Positions 45,985-54,773 of a DNA stretch of 64,000 bases are shown in pieces. The notes beneath the pieces are model-generated. The model did not search any database and was not told where the DNA came from. It saw only the letters and a list, made by a program, of their open reading frames with translations. The stretch is from assembly GCF_009830125.1 (NCBI RefSeq), contig NZ_WUPT01000001.1, positions 1 to 64,000 of the forward strand. The letters run 5' to 3'. The translations under genes and the position numbers were made by a program. This DNA comes from Kangsaoukella pontilimi. GTDB taxonomy: Bacteria > Pseudomonadota > Alphaproteobacteria > Rhodobacterales > Rhodobacteraceae. How positions within the stretch are numbered: the first letter of the stretch is position 1; every line of letters starts with the position of its first letter.

Positions 45985-46557
45985 GTGATCGTGACGCGGG
46001 TCATTCTGGGCTGTCTGTTGACGGTGGCGCTGGCGGGCGTCGCCGCTGCCGATCCGGCGACCGTGTCGCGCGCTAAGCTCTTCGAGAAGCAGACCCGTCT
46101 TCTGGACGGGCGCGCCGCGCAGCAATACGCCGGGTCGGTCCGGCTGAAGCCCGATATGACGGATATCGCCGTGCCGCGCTATGGCGGGTCCTATCGCGGC
46201 GCTTACCTGAAGGATGCACGAAGCGCGGCGCGGCGCCACGGCGTGCCGGAGGATCTGTTCCTGCGGCTCGTCGATCAGGAGTCCCGCTGGAATCCGGGGG
46301 CAGTGTCCCACAAAGGCGCCATCGGCCTCGCACAACTCATGCCCGAGACCGCGCGGCGCCTTGGTGTCGACCCGCGCGACCCGGTGCAGAACCTGGAGGG
46401 AGGCGCGCGGTACCTTGCCCAGCAGTACCGGACGTTCCGCGACTGGCGGCTTGCGCTGGCGGCCTATAACGCCGGGCCCGGTGCGGTCACGAAATACGGG
46501 GGAGTGCCCCCGTATCGCGAGACGCAGGGCTATGTGAAGGCAATACTCGACCGTTAG
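45985..46557 (+). CDS. Periplasmic lytic transglycosylase
   Basis: A 190-residue exported enzyme of the soluble lytic transglycosylase type, which cleaves peptidoglycan glycan strands. A GTG-start signal peptide ([12 protein letters not shown], cleaved near AAA) precedes the SLT domain: [20 protein letters not shown] with the catalytic glutamate, [10 protein letters not shown] and [10 protein letters not shown]. The GTG at 45985 follows GGGGGAA; another GTG six bases on is possible. Divergent from ssb. Confidence 0.87.
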   Translation: MIVTRVILGCLLTVALAGVAAADPATVSRAKLFEKQTRLLDGRAAQQYAGSVRLKPDMTDIAVPRYGGSYRGAYLKDARSAARRHGVPEDLFLRLVDQESRWNPGAVSHKGAIGLAQLMPETARRLGVDPRDPVQNLEGGARYLAQQYRTFRDWRLALAAYNAGPGAVTKYGGVPPYRETQGYVKAILDR

Positions 46558-46560
46558 ACG

Positions 46561-46791
46561 CTAGTCGCGTTTCGGTGGCACTTCATCCACGCCGGACCCT
46601 CCCCAGGGATGGCACCGCGCGATCCGCTTGGCGGCAAGCCACGAGCCGCGAAACGCTCCATGGGTCTCCAACGCTTCCAGCGCATAGGACGAGCAGGACG
46701 GGTGAAAGCGGCAATTTTGTCCGAGAAGAGGCGAGACCGCCAGCCTGTAGGCGCGGACCGGCAGCGCGACAATATGGGCGAGGGGGCTCAT
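46561..46791 (-). CDS. yidD: Membrane protein insertion efficiency factor YidD
   Basis: YidD, 76 residues, a small amphipathic factor that helps YidC. The cysteine motif [15 protein letters not shown] and [14 protein letters not shown] are diagnostic. ATG at 46791 overlaps the rnpA stop by 4 nt. Its partner yidC is not adjacent here. Confidence 0.95.
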   Translation of the reverse strand: MSPLAHIVALPVRAYRLAVSPLLGQNCRFHPSCSSYALEALETHGAFRGSWLAAKRIARCHPWGGSGVDEVPPKRD

Positions 46792-47135
46792 GACCTGTCC
46801 TGTCCCACGCGGTTGACGGCTTCGGTCAGGGACGCGCGCAGCCGGTCGAACGGGACGCTCGCCGTGCGCTCCTTGTGACCGATCAGGACATAATCCCATC
46901 CGGGCTTGCCGTGGTCTGGCAGCACAAGCCGCGCGGCCTCGCGCAGGCGGCGCTTGGCGCGGTTGCGGGCGACGGCATTGCCGACTTTCTTGGAACAGGT
47001 GAAACCGACCCGGATATCCTCTCCACCCGACCGGCGCGCCCGGAGCGTGAACCCCTCGCCATGCACCGCGCGCCCGCGCTGTGCGGCCAGATAGTCGGCG
47101 CGGCGCTTCAGGACGGTGAGACCGGGAAGGGTCAT
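46788..47135 (-). CDS. rnpA: Ribonuclease P protein component
   Basis: RnpA, 115 residues, the protein subunit of RNase P. The basic RNR motif region [15 protein letters not shown] and the [14 protein letters not shown] strand are clear. ATG at 47135 has GAGGAGC 7 nt upstream; a TTG at 47156 would add seven residues but lacks a ribosome-binding site. Confidence 0.95.
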   Translation of the reverse strand: MTLPGLTVLKRRADYLAAQRGRAVHGEGFTLRARRSGGEDIRVGFTCSKKVGNAVARNRAKRRLREAARLVLPDHGKPGWDYVLIGHKERTASVPFDRLRASLTEAVNRVGQDRS

Positions 47136-47205
47136 CGTAAGCTCCTCAAACGACAAAACCGCCGGCGGTTGCCCGCGGCGGCCTCATCAGTCGCGTAGAA
47201 ATCGC

Positions 47206-47340
47206 TCAGGCGCTGAGCGACTTCCGGCCACGCGCACGGCGGGCGTTCAGGATCTTGCGCCCGGCTTTGGTGGCCATGCGCGCGCGGAACCCGTGGCGCC
47301 GCTTGCGGACCAGGTTCGAAGGTTGGAATGTGCGCTTCAT
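47206..47340 (-). CDS. rpmH: 50S ribosomal protein L34
   Basis: L34, 44 residues: [20 protein letters not shown] at the start, then [20 protein letters not shown]. It is the first gene of rpmH-rnpA-yidD and follows a good promoter. A small palindrome (47157-47170) separates it from rnpA. Too short for routine gene finders, but the sequence is unmistakable. Confidence 0.97.
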
Positions 47341-47407
47341 CGCATGTCTCCGGCATTATGCGCCCTGAATCGTCGCGGATTCGGGCAGAATTCGTGTCGA
47401 AGCCCGG

Positions 47408-47436
47408 TCTCTAAGAGGATCGGGGGACCAAGTCAA
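47408..47436 (-). promoter_or_regulatory. Sigma-70-like promoter of rpmH
   Basis: TTGACT (47436-47431), a 17-bp spacer and TAGAGA (47413-47408) on the minus strand, giving a leader of about 60 nt before rpmH. The rest of the 286-nt gap to the TVP38 gene shows nothing else recognisable. Confidence 0.65.
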
Positions 47437-47626
47437 CGGGCCAGAGGGCGGTTCTTGCAACAATCGGGCGGGGCAGAGCCGTGCAAATGTTTCAAGTCCG
47501 GCCAAGAAGGCACCGCGGACGCCCGAAATCATCACCCCGCATCAAGCGCCCGTGATCCGGGTGACAATCCGGCTGCGCTTTCGCCATCTCTTGCCCAACA
47601 TGAAACGCGACAAGGACACCACCGGA

Positions 47627-48364
47627 ATGGCCGATATGACCCACACGCCCGCAGAGGGGAACGGATTTCTCCGCCGCCTGCCGCTTCTTGCGATACTTGC
47701 AGTGGCGGCGATCGGCGCGTTCACCCTTCGGGATCATCTCAGCTTTGAGGCGCTGGCCCAGAACCGCGAGGCGCTGATCGCCTTTCGGGACGCGAATTAC
47801 ATTCTGTCGGTCCTCGTCTTCATCGCGGCCTATATCGTGATCGTGGCCTTTTCGTTGCCCGGTGCCACCATCGCGACGCTGACAGGCGGCTTCCTGTTCG
47901 CGACATTCCCCGGTGCGCTGTTCAACATCACCGGCGCGACCATTGGTGCAACGCTGATATTCCTCGCCGCCCGCTGGGGGCTGGGCGAGCGGCTGGCGGC
48001 AAGGATGGATACGTCGGAAGGTGCGGTAAAACGGATCAAAACGGCCATTGACCATAATCAGTGGGAAGCGCTCTTCCTGATCCGTCTTGTCCCGGCGGTA
48101 CCGTTCTTCGTGGCGAACCTTGTGCCTGCGTTGGTGGGCGTTCCGCTCTTCCGCTTCGTCGTCACCACGTTCCTGGGCATCATCCCCGGTGCGGTGGTCT
48201 ATACCTCGGTGGGCGCCGGTCTGGGTGAGGTCTTCGCCCGTGGCGAGACGCCGGATCTAGGCATCATCTTCCAGCCGCATATTCTTCTGCCGATCCTCGG
48301 GCTTTGTGCCCTTGCGGCCCTTCCCATTCTTCTCAAGGCCCTCCGCGGCAAGAAAGGCATCTGA
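47627..48364 (+). CDS. TVP38/TMEM64-family membrane protein
   Basis: About 245 residues with six predicted membrane segments of the SNARE-associated/DedA-like fold: SLPGATIATLTGGFLFATFP, the GATIGATLIFLAAR helix and the LVPAVPFFVANLVPAL re-entrant region with its arginine/proline signature. Possibly a lipid scramblase or transporter. It is followed 3 nt later by a pyridine nucleotide oxidoreductase; the two occur as gene fusions in other bacteria. Start uncertain: ATG at 47600 is also possible. Confidence 0.82.
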   Translation: MADMTHTPAEGNGFLRRLPLLAILAVAAIGAFTLRDHLSFEALAQNREALIAFRDANYILSVLVFIAAYIVIVAFSLPGATIATLTGGFLFATFPGALFNITGATIGATLIFLAARWGLGERLAARMDTSEGAVKRIKTAIDHNQWEALFLIRLVPAVPFFVANLVPALVGVPLFRFVVTTFLGIIPGAVVYTSVGAGLGEVFARGETPDLGIIFQPHILLPILGLCALAALPILLKALRGKKGI

Positions 48365-48367
48365 CCC

Positions 48368-49789
48368 ATGGAACGGATCAAGACAGATATCCTCGTGATC
48401 GGGGGCGGCTCAGGCGGGCTGTCGGTGGCTGCTGGGGCTGTCCAGATGGGGGCCTCGGTCGTGCTGCTCGAAGGGCACAAGATGGGGGGCGACTGCCTGA
48501 ACTATGGCTGCGTGCCGTCCAAGGCGCTTCTGGCGGCGGGACATCAGGCCCATGCAATGCAGGCGAGTGGCGGCAAATACGGCGTCGCGCCGAAACCGGC
48601 CGAGGTCGACTATGCGGCTGCCAAGGACCACGTCCACAAGGTCATCGAGACCATCGCGCCCGTAGACAGTGTCGAGCGGTTCGAGGGCCTGGGCGTACGG
48701 GTCATCACCGAATACGGGCGGTTCATCAGCCCGACCGAGGTGCAGGCGGGGCAGCACATAATCGAAGCGCGGCGCATCGTGATCGCCACCGGTTCGGGTC
48801 CTTTCGTGCCGCCGATCCCCGGCCTTGACGCTGTCGAGTATCATACAAACGAGACGATCTTCGATCTGCGTGAGCGGCCCGAGCACCTCATTATCATTGG
48901 CGGCGGTCCCATCGGGATGGAGATGGCGCAGGCGCATGTCCGGCTCGGCTCGAAGGTCACGGTGATCGAGGGCGCCAAGGCACTTGGCAAGGACGATCCC
49001 GAGGCGGCGGCTCTTGTTCTGGACCGGCTCCGCGGCGAGGGTATCGAAATCGTGGAAGAGGCGGCGGCCGAGAAGATCAGCGGGGCCGACGGCAAGATCA
49101 CCGTCGAGACGCCGAAGGGTAGTTTTACCGGATCGCACCTATTGGTGGCCGTCGGGCGCAAGGTGAATATCGACAAGCTCGACCTCGACAAGGGCAACGT
49201 GAAGCATGACCGCGCGGTCAAGGTCGGCGACGACCTGCGCTCGGTGTCGAACAAGCGCGTCTATGCCGTGGGCGATGCCGCAGGTGGTCTGCAATTCACC
49301 CATGTCGCGGGCTATCATGCCGGTGTCATCATCCGCTCGATGCTGTTCGGACTGCCGTCGAAGGCGAAAACCGATCACATCCCATGGGTCAGCTACACCG
49401 ATCCCGAACTGGCGCAGGTCGGCCTGACCGAGGCCGAGGCGAAGAAGCGCCACGGAAGCCATGCCGTCACCGTCGCGCGCTTCGACTATCACGAGAACGA
49501 TCGCGCCATTGCCACGGGCAAGACGGTTGGCTTCATCAAGGTGATGGTGGTCAAGGGCAAGCCGGTGGGCGCCACGATTGTCGGTGCGCAGGCAGGCGAA
49601 CTGATCGGTGTCTGGGCTCTGGCCGTCGCGAACGGCCTGAAGATGAGCGCAATCGCCAACATGGTCGCGCCATATCCGACCCTTGGCGAGATCAACAAGC
49701 GCGTGGCTGGGGCCTATTTCTCGCCCAAACTCTTTGATAACCCTACGGTCAAACGCGTCGTGCGCTTCGTACAGAACTATATTCCCTGA
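48368..49789 (+). CDS. Dihydrolipoamide dehydrogenase-like FAD oxidoreductase
   Basis: A 473-residue class I pyridine nucleotide-disulfide oxidoreductase. FAD motif VIGGGSGGLSVA (11-22), redox pair GDCLNYGCVPSK, NAD(P) motif IIGGGPIGMEMA, second FAD segment VYAVGDAAG, and the C-terminal dimerisation domain. The usual C-terminal His-Glu base (HPTLSE) reads YPTLGE, with Tyr replacing His, as in mercuric reductase-like branches. The substrate is unknown; the neighbour TVP38 protein suggests a membrane-linked redox role. Confidence 0.85.
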   Translation: MERIKTDILVIGGGSGGLSVAAGAVQMGASVVLLEGHKMGGDCLNYGCVPSKALLAAGHQAHAMQASGGKYGVAPKPAEVDYAAAKDHVHKVIETIAPVDSVERFEGLGVRVITEYGRFISPTEVQAGQHIIEARRIVIATGSGPFVPPIPGLDAVEYHTNETIFDLRERPEHLIIIGGGPIGMEMAQAHVRLGSKVTVIEGAKALGKDDPEAAALVLDRLRGEGIEIVEEAAAEKISGADGKITVETPKGSFTGSHLLVAVGRKVNIDKLDLDKGNVKHDRAVKVGDDLRSVSNKRVYAVGDAAGGLQFTHVAGYHAGVIIRSMLFGLPSKAKTDHIPWVSYTDPELAQVGLTEAEAKKRHGSHAVTVARFDYHENDRAIATGKTVGFIKVMVVKGKPVGATIVGAQAGELIGVWALAVANGLKMSAIANMVAPYPTLGEINKRVAGAYFSPKLFDNPTVKRVVRFVQNYIP

Positions 49790-49812
49790 CAGGCGCCGCT
49801 AAAGAGAGGGCC

Positions 49813-51216
49813 ATGTTCCCGAATTCGCTTTCAGGCCGTTTCCTGGCGCTGACCATCATCTTCGTGATGCTGGCCGAAGTCTTCATCTTCGTGCCGTCCA
49901 TCGCGCGGTATCGTCAGGACTATCTGATGAACCGGCTGGAGCGCGGGCAGATCGCCTCGCTCGCCCTTCTGGCGAACGACATGATCGACCCAGAGTTGGA
50001 GCTTGAGCTTCTTCGGAACGCGGGCGTCTTCAACGTGGTGCTCAGGCGCGACGAGATACGGGAACTGATGCTGGCCTCGCCCATGCCGTCGCCCGTGGCT
50101 GCGACCTTCGACATGCGCGAGCCGCCCGCGACGACTCTGATCGCGGATGCTTTCGGGCGGCTTTTCGACCCGACGGACGAGGTCATCCGGGTGATCGGAA
50201 ATCCGACAAAGGACGCGGGGCTTCTGATCGAGATCACGATGGCGACCGCAGAATTGCGGGCGTCCATGATCGACTATGGGCTTCGCATTCTGCTTCTTTC
50301 GGCCGTCATCTCGATCTTCACGGCTACGCTTCTGTTCTTCGCGGTCCGCGCCCTGCTGGTGAAGCCAATAAAGGGCGTGGTTTCGGCGATGAAAAGCTAT
50401 GCCGCGGCACCGGACGACGCACGACGTATCATTCAGCCCGGCGCCTCAGTGCGTGAACTGGCCGAGGCCGAGCACGCGCTGCGCGCCATGCAGACCGACC
50501 TGACCTCGATGCTCCGGCAGAAGGATCGGCTTGCCGCGCTTGGCGGTGCGGTCGCCAAGGTGAGCCATGACCTGAGAAATATCCTGACAACCGCACAGCT
50601 CTTTGCCGACCGCATCGAGGCGAGCGAGGATCCGGTCGTGTCGCGCATGGCGCCCAAGCTGATGAACTCGATTTCGCGGGCGGTGAACCTTTGCGAATCG
50701 ACGCTTGCCTTCGGCAAGGCCGAAGAGCCGCCGCCAAAGCTCGACCTCGTCTCGCTGGCGCGTATCGTGCATGATGTGATTGAAGGCGAGAGGCTGGCTA
50801 TTGCGGATGGAGGCGTTCAATTGCGAGACGACGTGCCTCCCGGCCTGATGGTCCGCGCGGACCCAGAACAGCTTTACCGCATCCTGTCGAATCTCGTGCG
50901 CAATGCGCGGCAGGCGCTGGACGCGGCCAAGAAGGATGGCGAGATTGAGGTGGCAGCCGCCGAGGATGCCGAGGCGTGGCGCGTCACGATCCGCGACACC
51001 GGGCCAGGGCTTCCGCCAAAGGCGCAGGAGTATCTGTTCCAGCCCTTCCAGGGCGGTGCGCGCAAAGGCGGCGCGGGTCTTGGCCTTGCGATATCGGCGG
51101 AACTGGCGCGCGGGCACGGCGGTGTTCTCGAGCTGACCTCGACGGGGCCGGAGGGCACGTGCTTCACGCTTTCGCTTCCAAAAACCGTCGTAACGGCAGG
51201 CCGCGCCGCCGAGTGA
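49813..51216 (+). CDS. Orphan HAMP-type sensor histidine kinase
   Basis: A 467-residue inner-membrane sensor. TM1 (about 10-32) and TM2 (about 157-181) flank a periplasmic domain of about 125 residues; a HAMP-like region follows. The H-box is KVSHDLRNILTT with His252; the ATPase domain has NLVRNARQAL (N box), RDTGPGLPPKAQEYLF (G1) and GGAGLGLAISAELARGHGG (G2). No response regulator is adjacent, so its output partner is elsewhere. GAGAGGG precedes the ATG. Confidence 0.9.
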   Translation: MFPNSLSGRFLALTIIFVMLAEVFIFVPSIARYRQDYLMNRLERGQIASLALLANDMIDPELELELLRNAGVFNVVLRRDEIRELMLASPMPSPVAATFDMREPPATTLIADAFGRLFDPTDEVIRVIGNPTKDAGLLIEITMATAELRASMIDYGLRILLLSAVISIFTATLLFFAVRALLVKPIKGVVSAMKSYAAAPDDARRIIQPGASVRELAEAEHALRAMQTDLTSMLRQKDRLAALGGAVAKVSHDLRNILTTAQLFADRIEASEDPVVSRMAPKLMNSISRAVNLCESTLAFGKAEEPPPKLDLVSLARIVHDVIEGERLAIADGGVQLRDDVPPGLMVRADPEQLYRILSNLVRNARQALDAAKKDGEIEVAAAEDAEAWRVTIRDTGPGLPPKAQEYLFQPFQGGARKGGAGLGLAISAELARGHGGVLELTSTGPEGTCFTLSLPKTVVTAGRAAE

Positions 51217-51264
51217 TTTCCGCCCTTGCAAACCCCGGCACTGGTCGTTAGATGCAACCCGCGT

Positions 51265-51341
51265 GCGCTGGTAGCTCAGTTGGATAGAGTACTTGACTAC
51301 GAATCAAGGGGTCGGGGGTTCGAATCCTCCCCAGCGCGCCA
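51265..51341 (+). tRNA. tRNA-Arg (anticodon ACG)
   Basis: A 77-nt cloverleaf with encoded CCA: acceptor GCGCTGG with CCAGCGC, D-arm GCTC...GAGT, anticodon stem 51292-51296 with 51304-51308, anticodon ACG at 51299-51301, T-loop GGTTCGAATCC. A34 would be deaminated to inosine by TadA, so it reads CGU, CGC and CGA. Confidence 0.95.
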
Positions 51342-51388
51342 CTTTCCCTCAGAAGCCGTTTTCAACACGCTGACAGTCGTGCTTACTC

Positions 51389-52090
51389 TCAGGTGAGCGA
51401 CGCGAAATAGCGGTGCGATCCGGCCGGAAAGGTCATTGCACGGAGCTCTACCGCCTGGTCGAGCGCGTCGAACGCGGTTCGGTTGATTTCCATCAGAGGG
51501 GCTCCCAACTCAATCCCCAGACGCTCGGCCATCGCCTCGTCCGCAAGCTTTGCCGTGAGAACCTCATCCGCGCGCAGGATCATCGTCGAGTAGGATTGCT
51601 GAAAGAACACGTAGAGCGTGTTCGGAAGCGGGCTTCGGTTGCGAAGGCCGGGAAACTGGCTGGTCGAGACGACTGATGTTTCGCTGAACAGCGTAGACGA
51701 TCCCAGCCGCCGCAGGCGGGAAATCTCGAAAACGCGCTGGGGCGCGCCGGAGAGGGTGTCACGCTCGCGGGCCTTGGCGGCGCGTTCACGGATCGCCTCG
51801 GACACCAGCGAGGGCTCATCAAGCGTTCCGTCCGGCTTTCTGACACGGAAGAAGCGGAAGAGTGCGTTTTCGGTCGTGTGCCGGGACACGAATGTCCCGC
51901 GCCCCTGTTCGCGATAGATGAGACCCCGTGCCTCGAGCTCGATCAGAGCCTTTCGGGCCGTACCCTGCGCGACGCCAAGCTCGCGTCCGATCTGAGTCTC
52001 GCTTGGGAGCATGGAGCCCGGGGGCAGGGCGCCCGAAGCGATTCGGCCGACCAGCGTGTCCATGACAACCTTGTAGAGCGGGCTTGGCAT
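51389..52090 (-). CDS. GntR-family regulator with UTRA domain
   Basis: A 233-residue transcription factor. N-terminal winged helix: YKVVMDTLVGRIASGALPPG, LPSETQIGRELGVAQGTARK and ALIELEARGLIYREQGRGTFV. The C-terminal UTRA ligand-binding domain covers about 90-233. Divergent from suyAB-slcC-tct, with two palindromes between them, so it most likely represses that operon until the substrate or a catabolite binds. It corresponds in position to SuyR/SlcR-type regulators of sulfolactate clusters. Confidence 0.9.
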   Translation of the reverse strand: MPSPLYKVVMDTLVGRIASGALPPGSMLPSETQIGRELGVAQGTARKALIELEARGLIYREQGRGTFVSRHTTENALFRFFRVRKPDGTLDEPSLVSEAIRERAAKARERDTLSGAPQRVFEISRLRRLGSSTLFSETSVVSTSQFPGLRNRSPLPNTLYVFFQQSYSTMILRADEVLTAKLADEAMAERLGIELGAPLMEINRTAFDALDQAVELRAMTFPAGSHRYFASLT

Positions 52091-52144
52091 CCGTTTCTCT
52101 CCATTCGCGCGCTACGCTAGCACAGTGTCGCCGTCTGTCTATTC

Positions 52145-52184
52145 TATAATTAGTCTTGTATAAGACTTCATTCATATGTATGAA
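52145..52184. promoter_or_regulatory. Twin palindromic operators between the GntR gene and suyA
   Basis: Two perfect inverted repeats: AGTCTT/AAGACT around GTAT (52152-52167) and a 14-bp one centred at 52177 (52171-52184, TTCATA/TATGAA around TG). A -10-like TATAAT lies at 52145-52150, but no good -35 is visible. UTRA-type regulators bind such short AT-rich repeats. The lower GC of this stretch marks it as regulatory. Confidence 0.6.
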
Positions 52185-52216
52185 CTCGTCAACGCTGATG
52201 CCCAGGAGTTAACGCA

Positions 52217-52507
52217 ATGGCAGAAATCCCTCATCTTCTCGTTCACGAACACGACGACAACGTCGGTGTGGTCGTGGTGGAAGGCCTGACCGCCGGCACC
52301 GACATGCTGGTCTGTGTCACCCATGACAACTCGACCTTCCGCCTGACCGCGGGTGCCGACGTTCCGATCGGTCACAAGATCGCGCTGAAGGACCTGAAAG
52401 AGGGCGATACCGCCATCAAGTACGGCGAAGATATCGGCAAGATCATCGCAGACATCCCGAAGGGCGGGCATCTGCACACCCACAACTGCAAAACGAAGCG
52501 CTGGTAA
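52217..52507 (+). CDS. suyA: Probable (2R)-sulfolactate sulfo-lyase, small subunit
   Basis: A 96-residue SAF-domain protein of the UxaA N-terminal type. The metal-binding pattern includes HEHDDNVGVVV, HKIALKDLKEGDTAIKYGED and HLHTHNCKTK. In sulfolactate sulfo-lyase (SuyAB) and altronate/galactarate-type dehydratases this small domain pairs with a large subunit encoded next. Separate small and large genes, and the slcC and tct neighbours, favour SuyA, which releases sulfite and pyruvate from sulfolactate. ATG at 52217 follows CCAGGAG. Confidence 0.7.
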   Translation: MAEIPHLLVHEHDDNVGVVVVEGLTAGTDMLVCVTHDNSTFRLTAGADVPIGHKIALKDLKEGDTAIKYGEDIGKIIADIPKGGHLHTHNCKTKRW

Positions 52508-52519
52508 GGAGCTACGATC

Positions 52520-53701
52520 ATGGCATCGAAATATTCAAACATGACCGTCAAGGCCTACCGCCGCGAGAACGGTCGCGTCGGCGTCCGTAACCACGTGGTC
52601 ATCCTGCCCGTGGACGACATTTCGAACGCCGCTTGTGAAGCGGTCGCGAACAACGTCAAAGGCACGCTGGCGATCCCGCACTCGTATGGCCGCCTTCAGT
52701 TCGGCGAAGACCTCGAGTTGCATTTCCGGACAATCATCGGCACCGGTGCAAACCCCAACGTCGCCGCTGTCGTCGTCATCGGCATCGAGCCGGGCTGGAC
52801 CAAGCGCATCGCCGACGGCATCCGCGCCACCGGCAAGCCGGTTGCCGAATTCTCGATCGAGCAGAAGGGCGACTTCGAGACTATCCGCGCTGCAAGCTGG
52901 GCCGCCAAGGAATTCGTGCACATGGCGTCGGAATACCAGCGTGAAGAGTGCTCGATCTCCGAGCTCTGGGTCTCGACCAAATGCGGCGAGAGCGACACGA
53001 CCACCGGTCTCGGCTCGTGCCCGACCGTGGGCAACATGTACGACAAGCTTCTGCCCGAAGGCATCACCGGCTTCTTCGGCGAGACCTCGGAAATCACGGG
53101 CGCCGAGCACATCTGCCAGAAGCGCGCGATCAACGAAGAAGTGGGCGAGCGCTGGTACAAGATGTGGAAGGCCTATCAGGACGACGTCATCTTCGCGCAC
53201 CAGACCGATGACCTCTCGGACAGCCAGCCGACCAAAGGCAACATCGAAGGCGGCCTGACCACCATCGAAGAAAAAGCCCTCGGCAACCTGGAAAAGATCG
53301 GCCGCACCTCGCAGTTCATCGACATTCTCGATGCCGCAGAAGCGCCCAATTCGGGTCCGGGTCTCTACTTCATGGACTCGTCCTCGGCCGCGGCCGAATG
53401 TGTGACGCTGATGGCTGCCGGTGGCGCCGTCATCCACACCTTCCCGACAGGTCAGGGCAACGTGGTCGGCAACCCGATCGTCCCCGTGATCAAGATCACC
53501 GCGAACCCGCGGACGGTCCGGACCATGGGCGAGCATGTGGACGTGGACGTCTCGGGCATCCTCCGCCGCGAGCAGACCATCGACGAGGCCGGTGATGCGC
53601 TGATCGAAATGATCTGCCGTACTGCGAACGGCCGGTACACGGCTGCCGAAGCCCTTGGTCACCGCGAGTTCTCGATGACCAAACTCTATCGGAGTGCGTA
53701 A
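52520..53701 (+). CDS. suyB: Probable (2R)-sulfolactate sulfo-lyase, large subunit
   Basis: A 393-residue UxaA C-terminal domain protein. Signatures: [60 protein letters not shown] (likely metal/cluster ligands) and [12 protein letters not shown]. With the small subunit it would split (2R)-sulfolactate into pyruvate and sulfite. An alternative is another split sugar-acid dehydratase, but a sulfolactate dehydrogenase-like gene and a TTT transporter follow. TAAGGAG precedes the ATG. Confidence 0.7.
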   Translation: MASKYSNMTVKAYRRENGRVGVRNHVVILPVDDISNAACEAVANNVKGTLAIPHSYGRLQFGEDLELHFRTIIGTGANPNVAAVVVIGIEPGWTKRIADGIRATGKPVAEFSIEQKGDFETIRAASWAAKEFVHMASEYQREECSISELWVSTKCGESDTTTGLGSCPTVGNMYDKLLPEGITGFFGETSEITGAEHICQKRAINEEVGERWYKMWKAYQDDVIFAHQTDDLSDSQPTKGNIEGGLTTIEEKALGNLEKIGRTSQFIDILDAAEAPNSGPGLYFMDSSSAAAECVTLMAAGGAVIHTFPTGQGNVVGNPIVPVIKITANPRTVRTMGEHVDVDVSGILRREQTIDEAGDALIEMICRTANGRYTAAEALGHREFSMTKLYRSA

Positions 53702-53706
53702 GCACG

Positions 53707-54633
53707 GTGCGGATCGTCATCTCCGAGTTCATGGATGAAACAGCATTGGCGGCGTTTGGAGACGCCGCCAATGTCGACTATGACCCTAGCCTCGTGGATG
53801 ACAGGCCCGCACTGATTGCGCGCCTTTCCGACGCCGACGGCCTGATCGTCCGGAACCGTACGCAGGTCGATGCCGAGCTTCTGGATGCCGCCCCTTCGCT
53901 GAAGGTGGTGGGACGGCTGGGGGTCGGTCTGGACAATATCGACCTCGCCGGCTGCAAGGCCCGCGGGGTCGAAGTCTGCCCGGCAACGGGCGCCAATGCC
54001 GCCTCGGTCGCGGAATATGTTATCGCGATGGCGTTTGTCCTTTTGCGGGATGCCTATGACCTGAAGGCCGAGATGCTGTCGGGCGCGTGGCCGCGCGGCC
54101 GCGCGCAGGGCCGCGAAATCGCGGGCCGGACGATGGGCCTGATCGGTTTCGGCATGATCGCGCAGGAGGTGGCGCGCCGGGCCAGGGCTCTCGGCATGGG
54201 CGTCATCGCAAGCGATCCCATGCTGCCTAGAGATCACGAGGCATGGGACATGGCCGACCGCGTTGCAGCAGGGGAGGTGCTGTCGCGGTCGGATGTGATC
54301 TCGCTCCACGTCCCACTGACACCCGAGACCCGCGGCCTGATCGGTGCAGAGGCGCTGTCGGCGATACGGTCCGACGCGGTCCTCATCAATACGGCGCGGG
54401 GAGGCGTCGTTGATGAGGCCGCGCTCGCGTTTGCGCTGAAAGCGGGACGCCTCGCGGGCGCCGCGCTCGACGTGTTCGAGGACGAGCCGCTGTCCGCCGC
54501 TGCCGCCGCAGTGTTCGACGGTTGCCCGAACCTGATCCTGACCCCGCATATCGCTGGGGTCACCTCCGAGAGCAACGTGCGGGTCAGCGAGGTTACCGTG
54601 GCAAATGTCAAACGCGTTCTTGGGCTGGCATAG
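53707..54633 (+). CDS. slcC: D-isomer 2-hydroxyacid dehydrogenase, SlcC-like
   Basis: A 308-residue NAD-dependent dehydrogenase of the 3-phosphoglycerate dehydrogenase family without an ACT domain. NAD motif GLIGFGMIAQEVARRA, catalytic Arg in NTARGGVVDE, Glu in FEDEP and His in TPHIAG. In sulfolactate degraders SlcC oxidises (S)-sulfolactate to sulfopyruvate, allowing interconversion with the (R)-form used by SuyAB; that fits here but is inferred from context. GTG start 5 nt after suyB. Confidence 0.6.
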   Translation: MRIVISEFMDETALAAFGDAANVDYDPSLVDDRPALIARLSDADGLIVRNRTQVDAELLDAAPSLKVVGRLGVGLDNIDLAGCKARGVEVCPATGANAASVAEYVIAMAFVLLRDAYDLKAEMLSGAWPRGRAQGREIAGRTMGLIGFGMIAQEVARRARALGMGVIASDPMLPRDHEAWDMADRVAAGEVLSRSDVISLHVPLTPETRGLIGAEALSAIRSDAVLINTARGGVVDEAALAFALKAGRLAGAALDVFEDEPLSAAAAAVFDGCPNLILTPHIAGVTSESNVRVSEVTVANVKRVLGLA

Positions 54634-54773
54634 CGCCAAGCGATGCGGCTAGGCTCGGCACTGTAACCCATGGCCGGGGCCGAGCGCCGGCCCTTGGGCG
54701 AAAGAAAACACGAACGCCCTGCAAAGGGGTCACCAAAAAAGCAATTAAGAACGATCTAAGAGGAGGAAAGATC

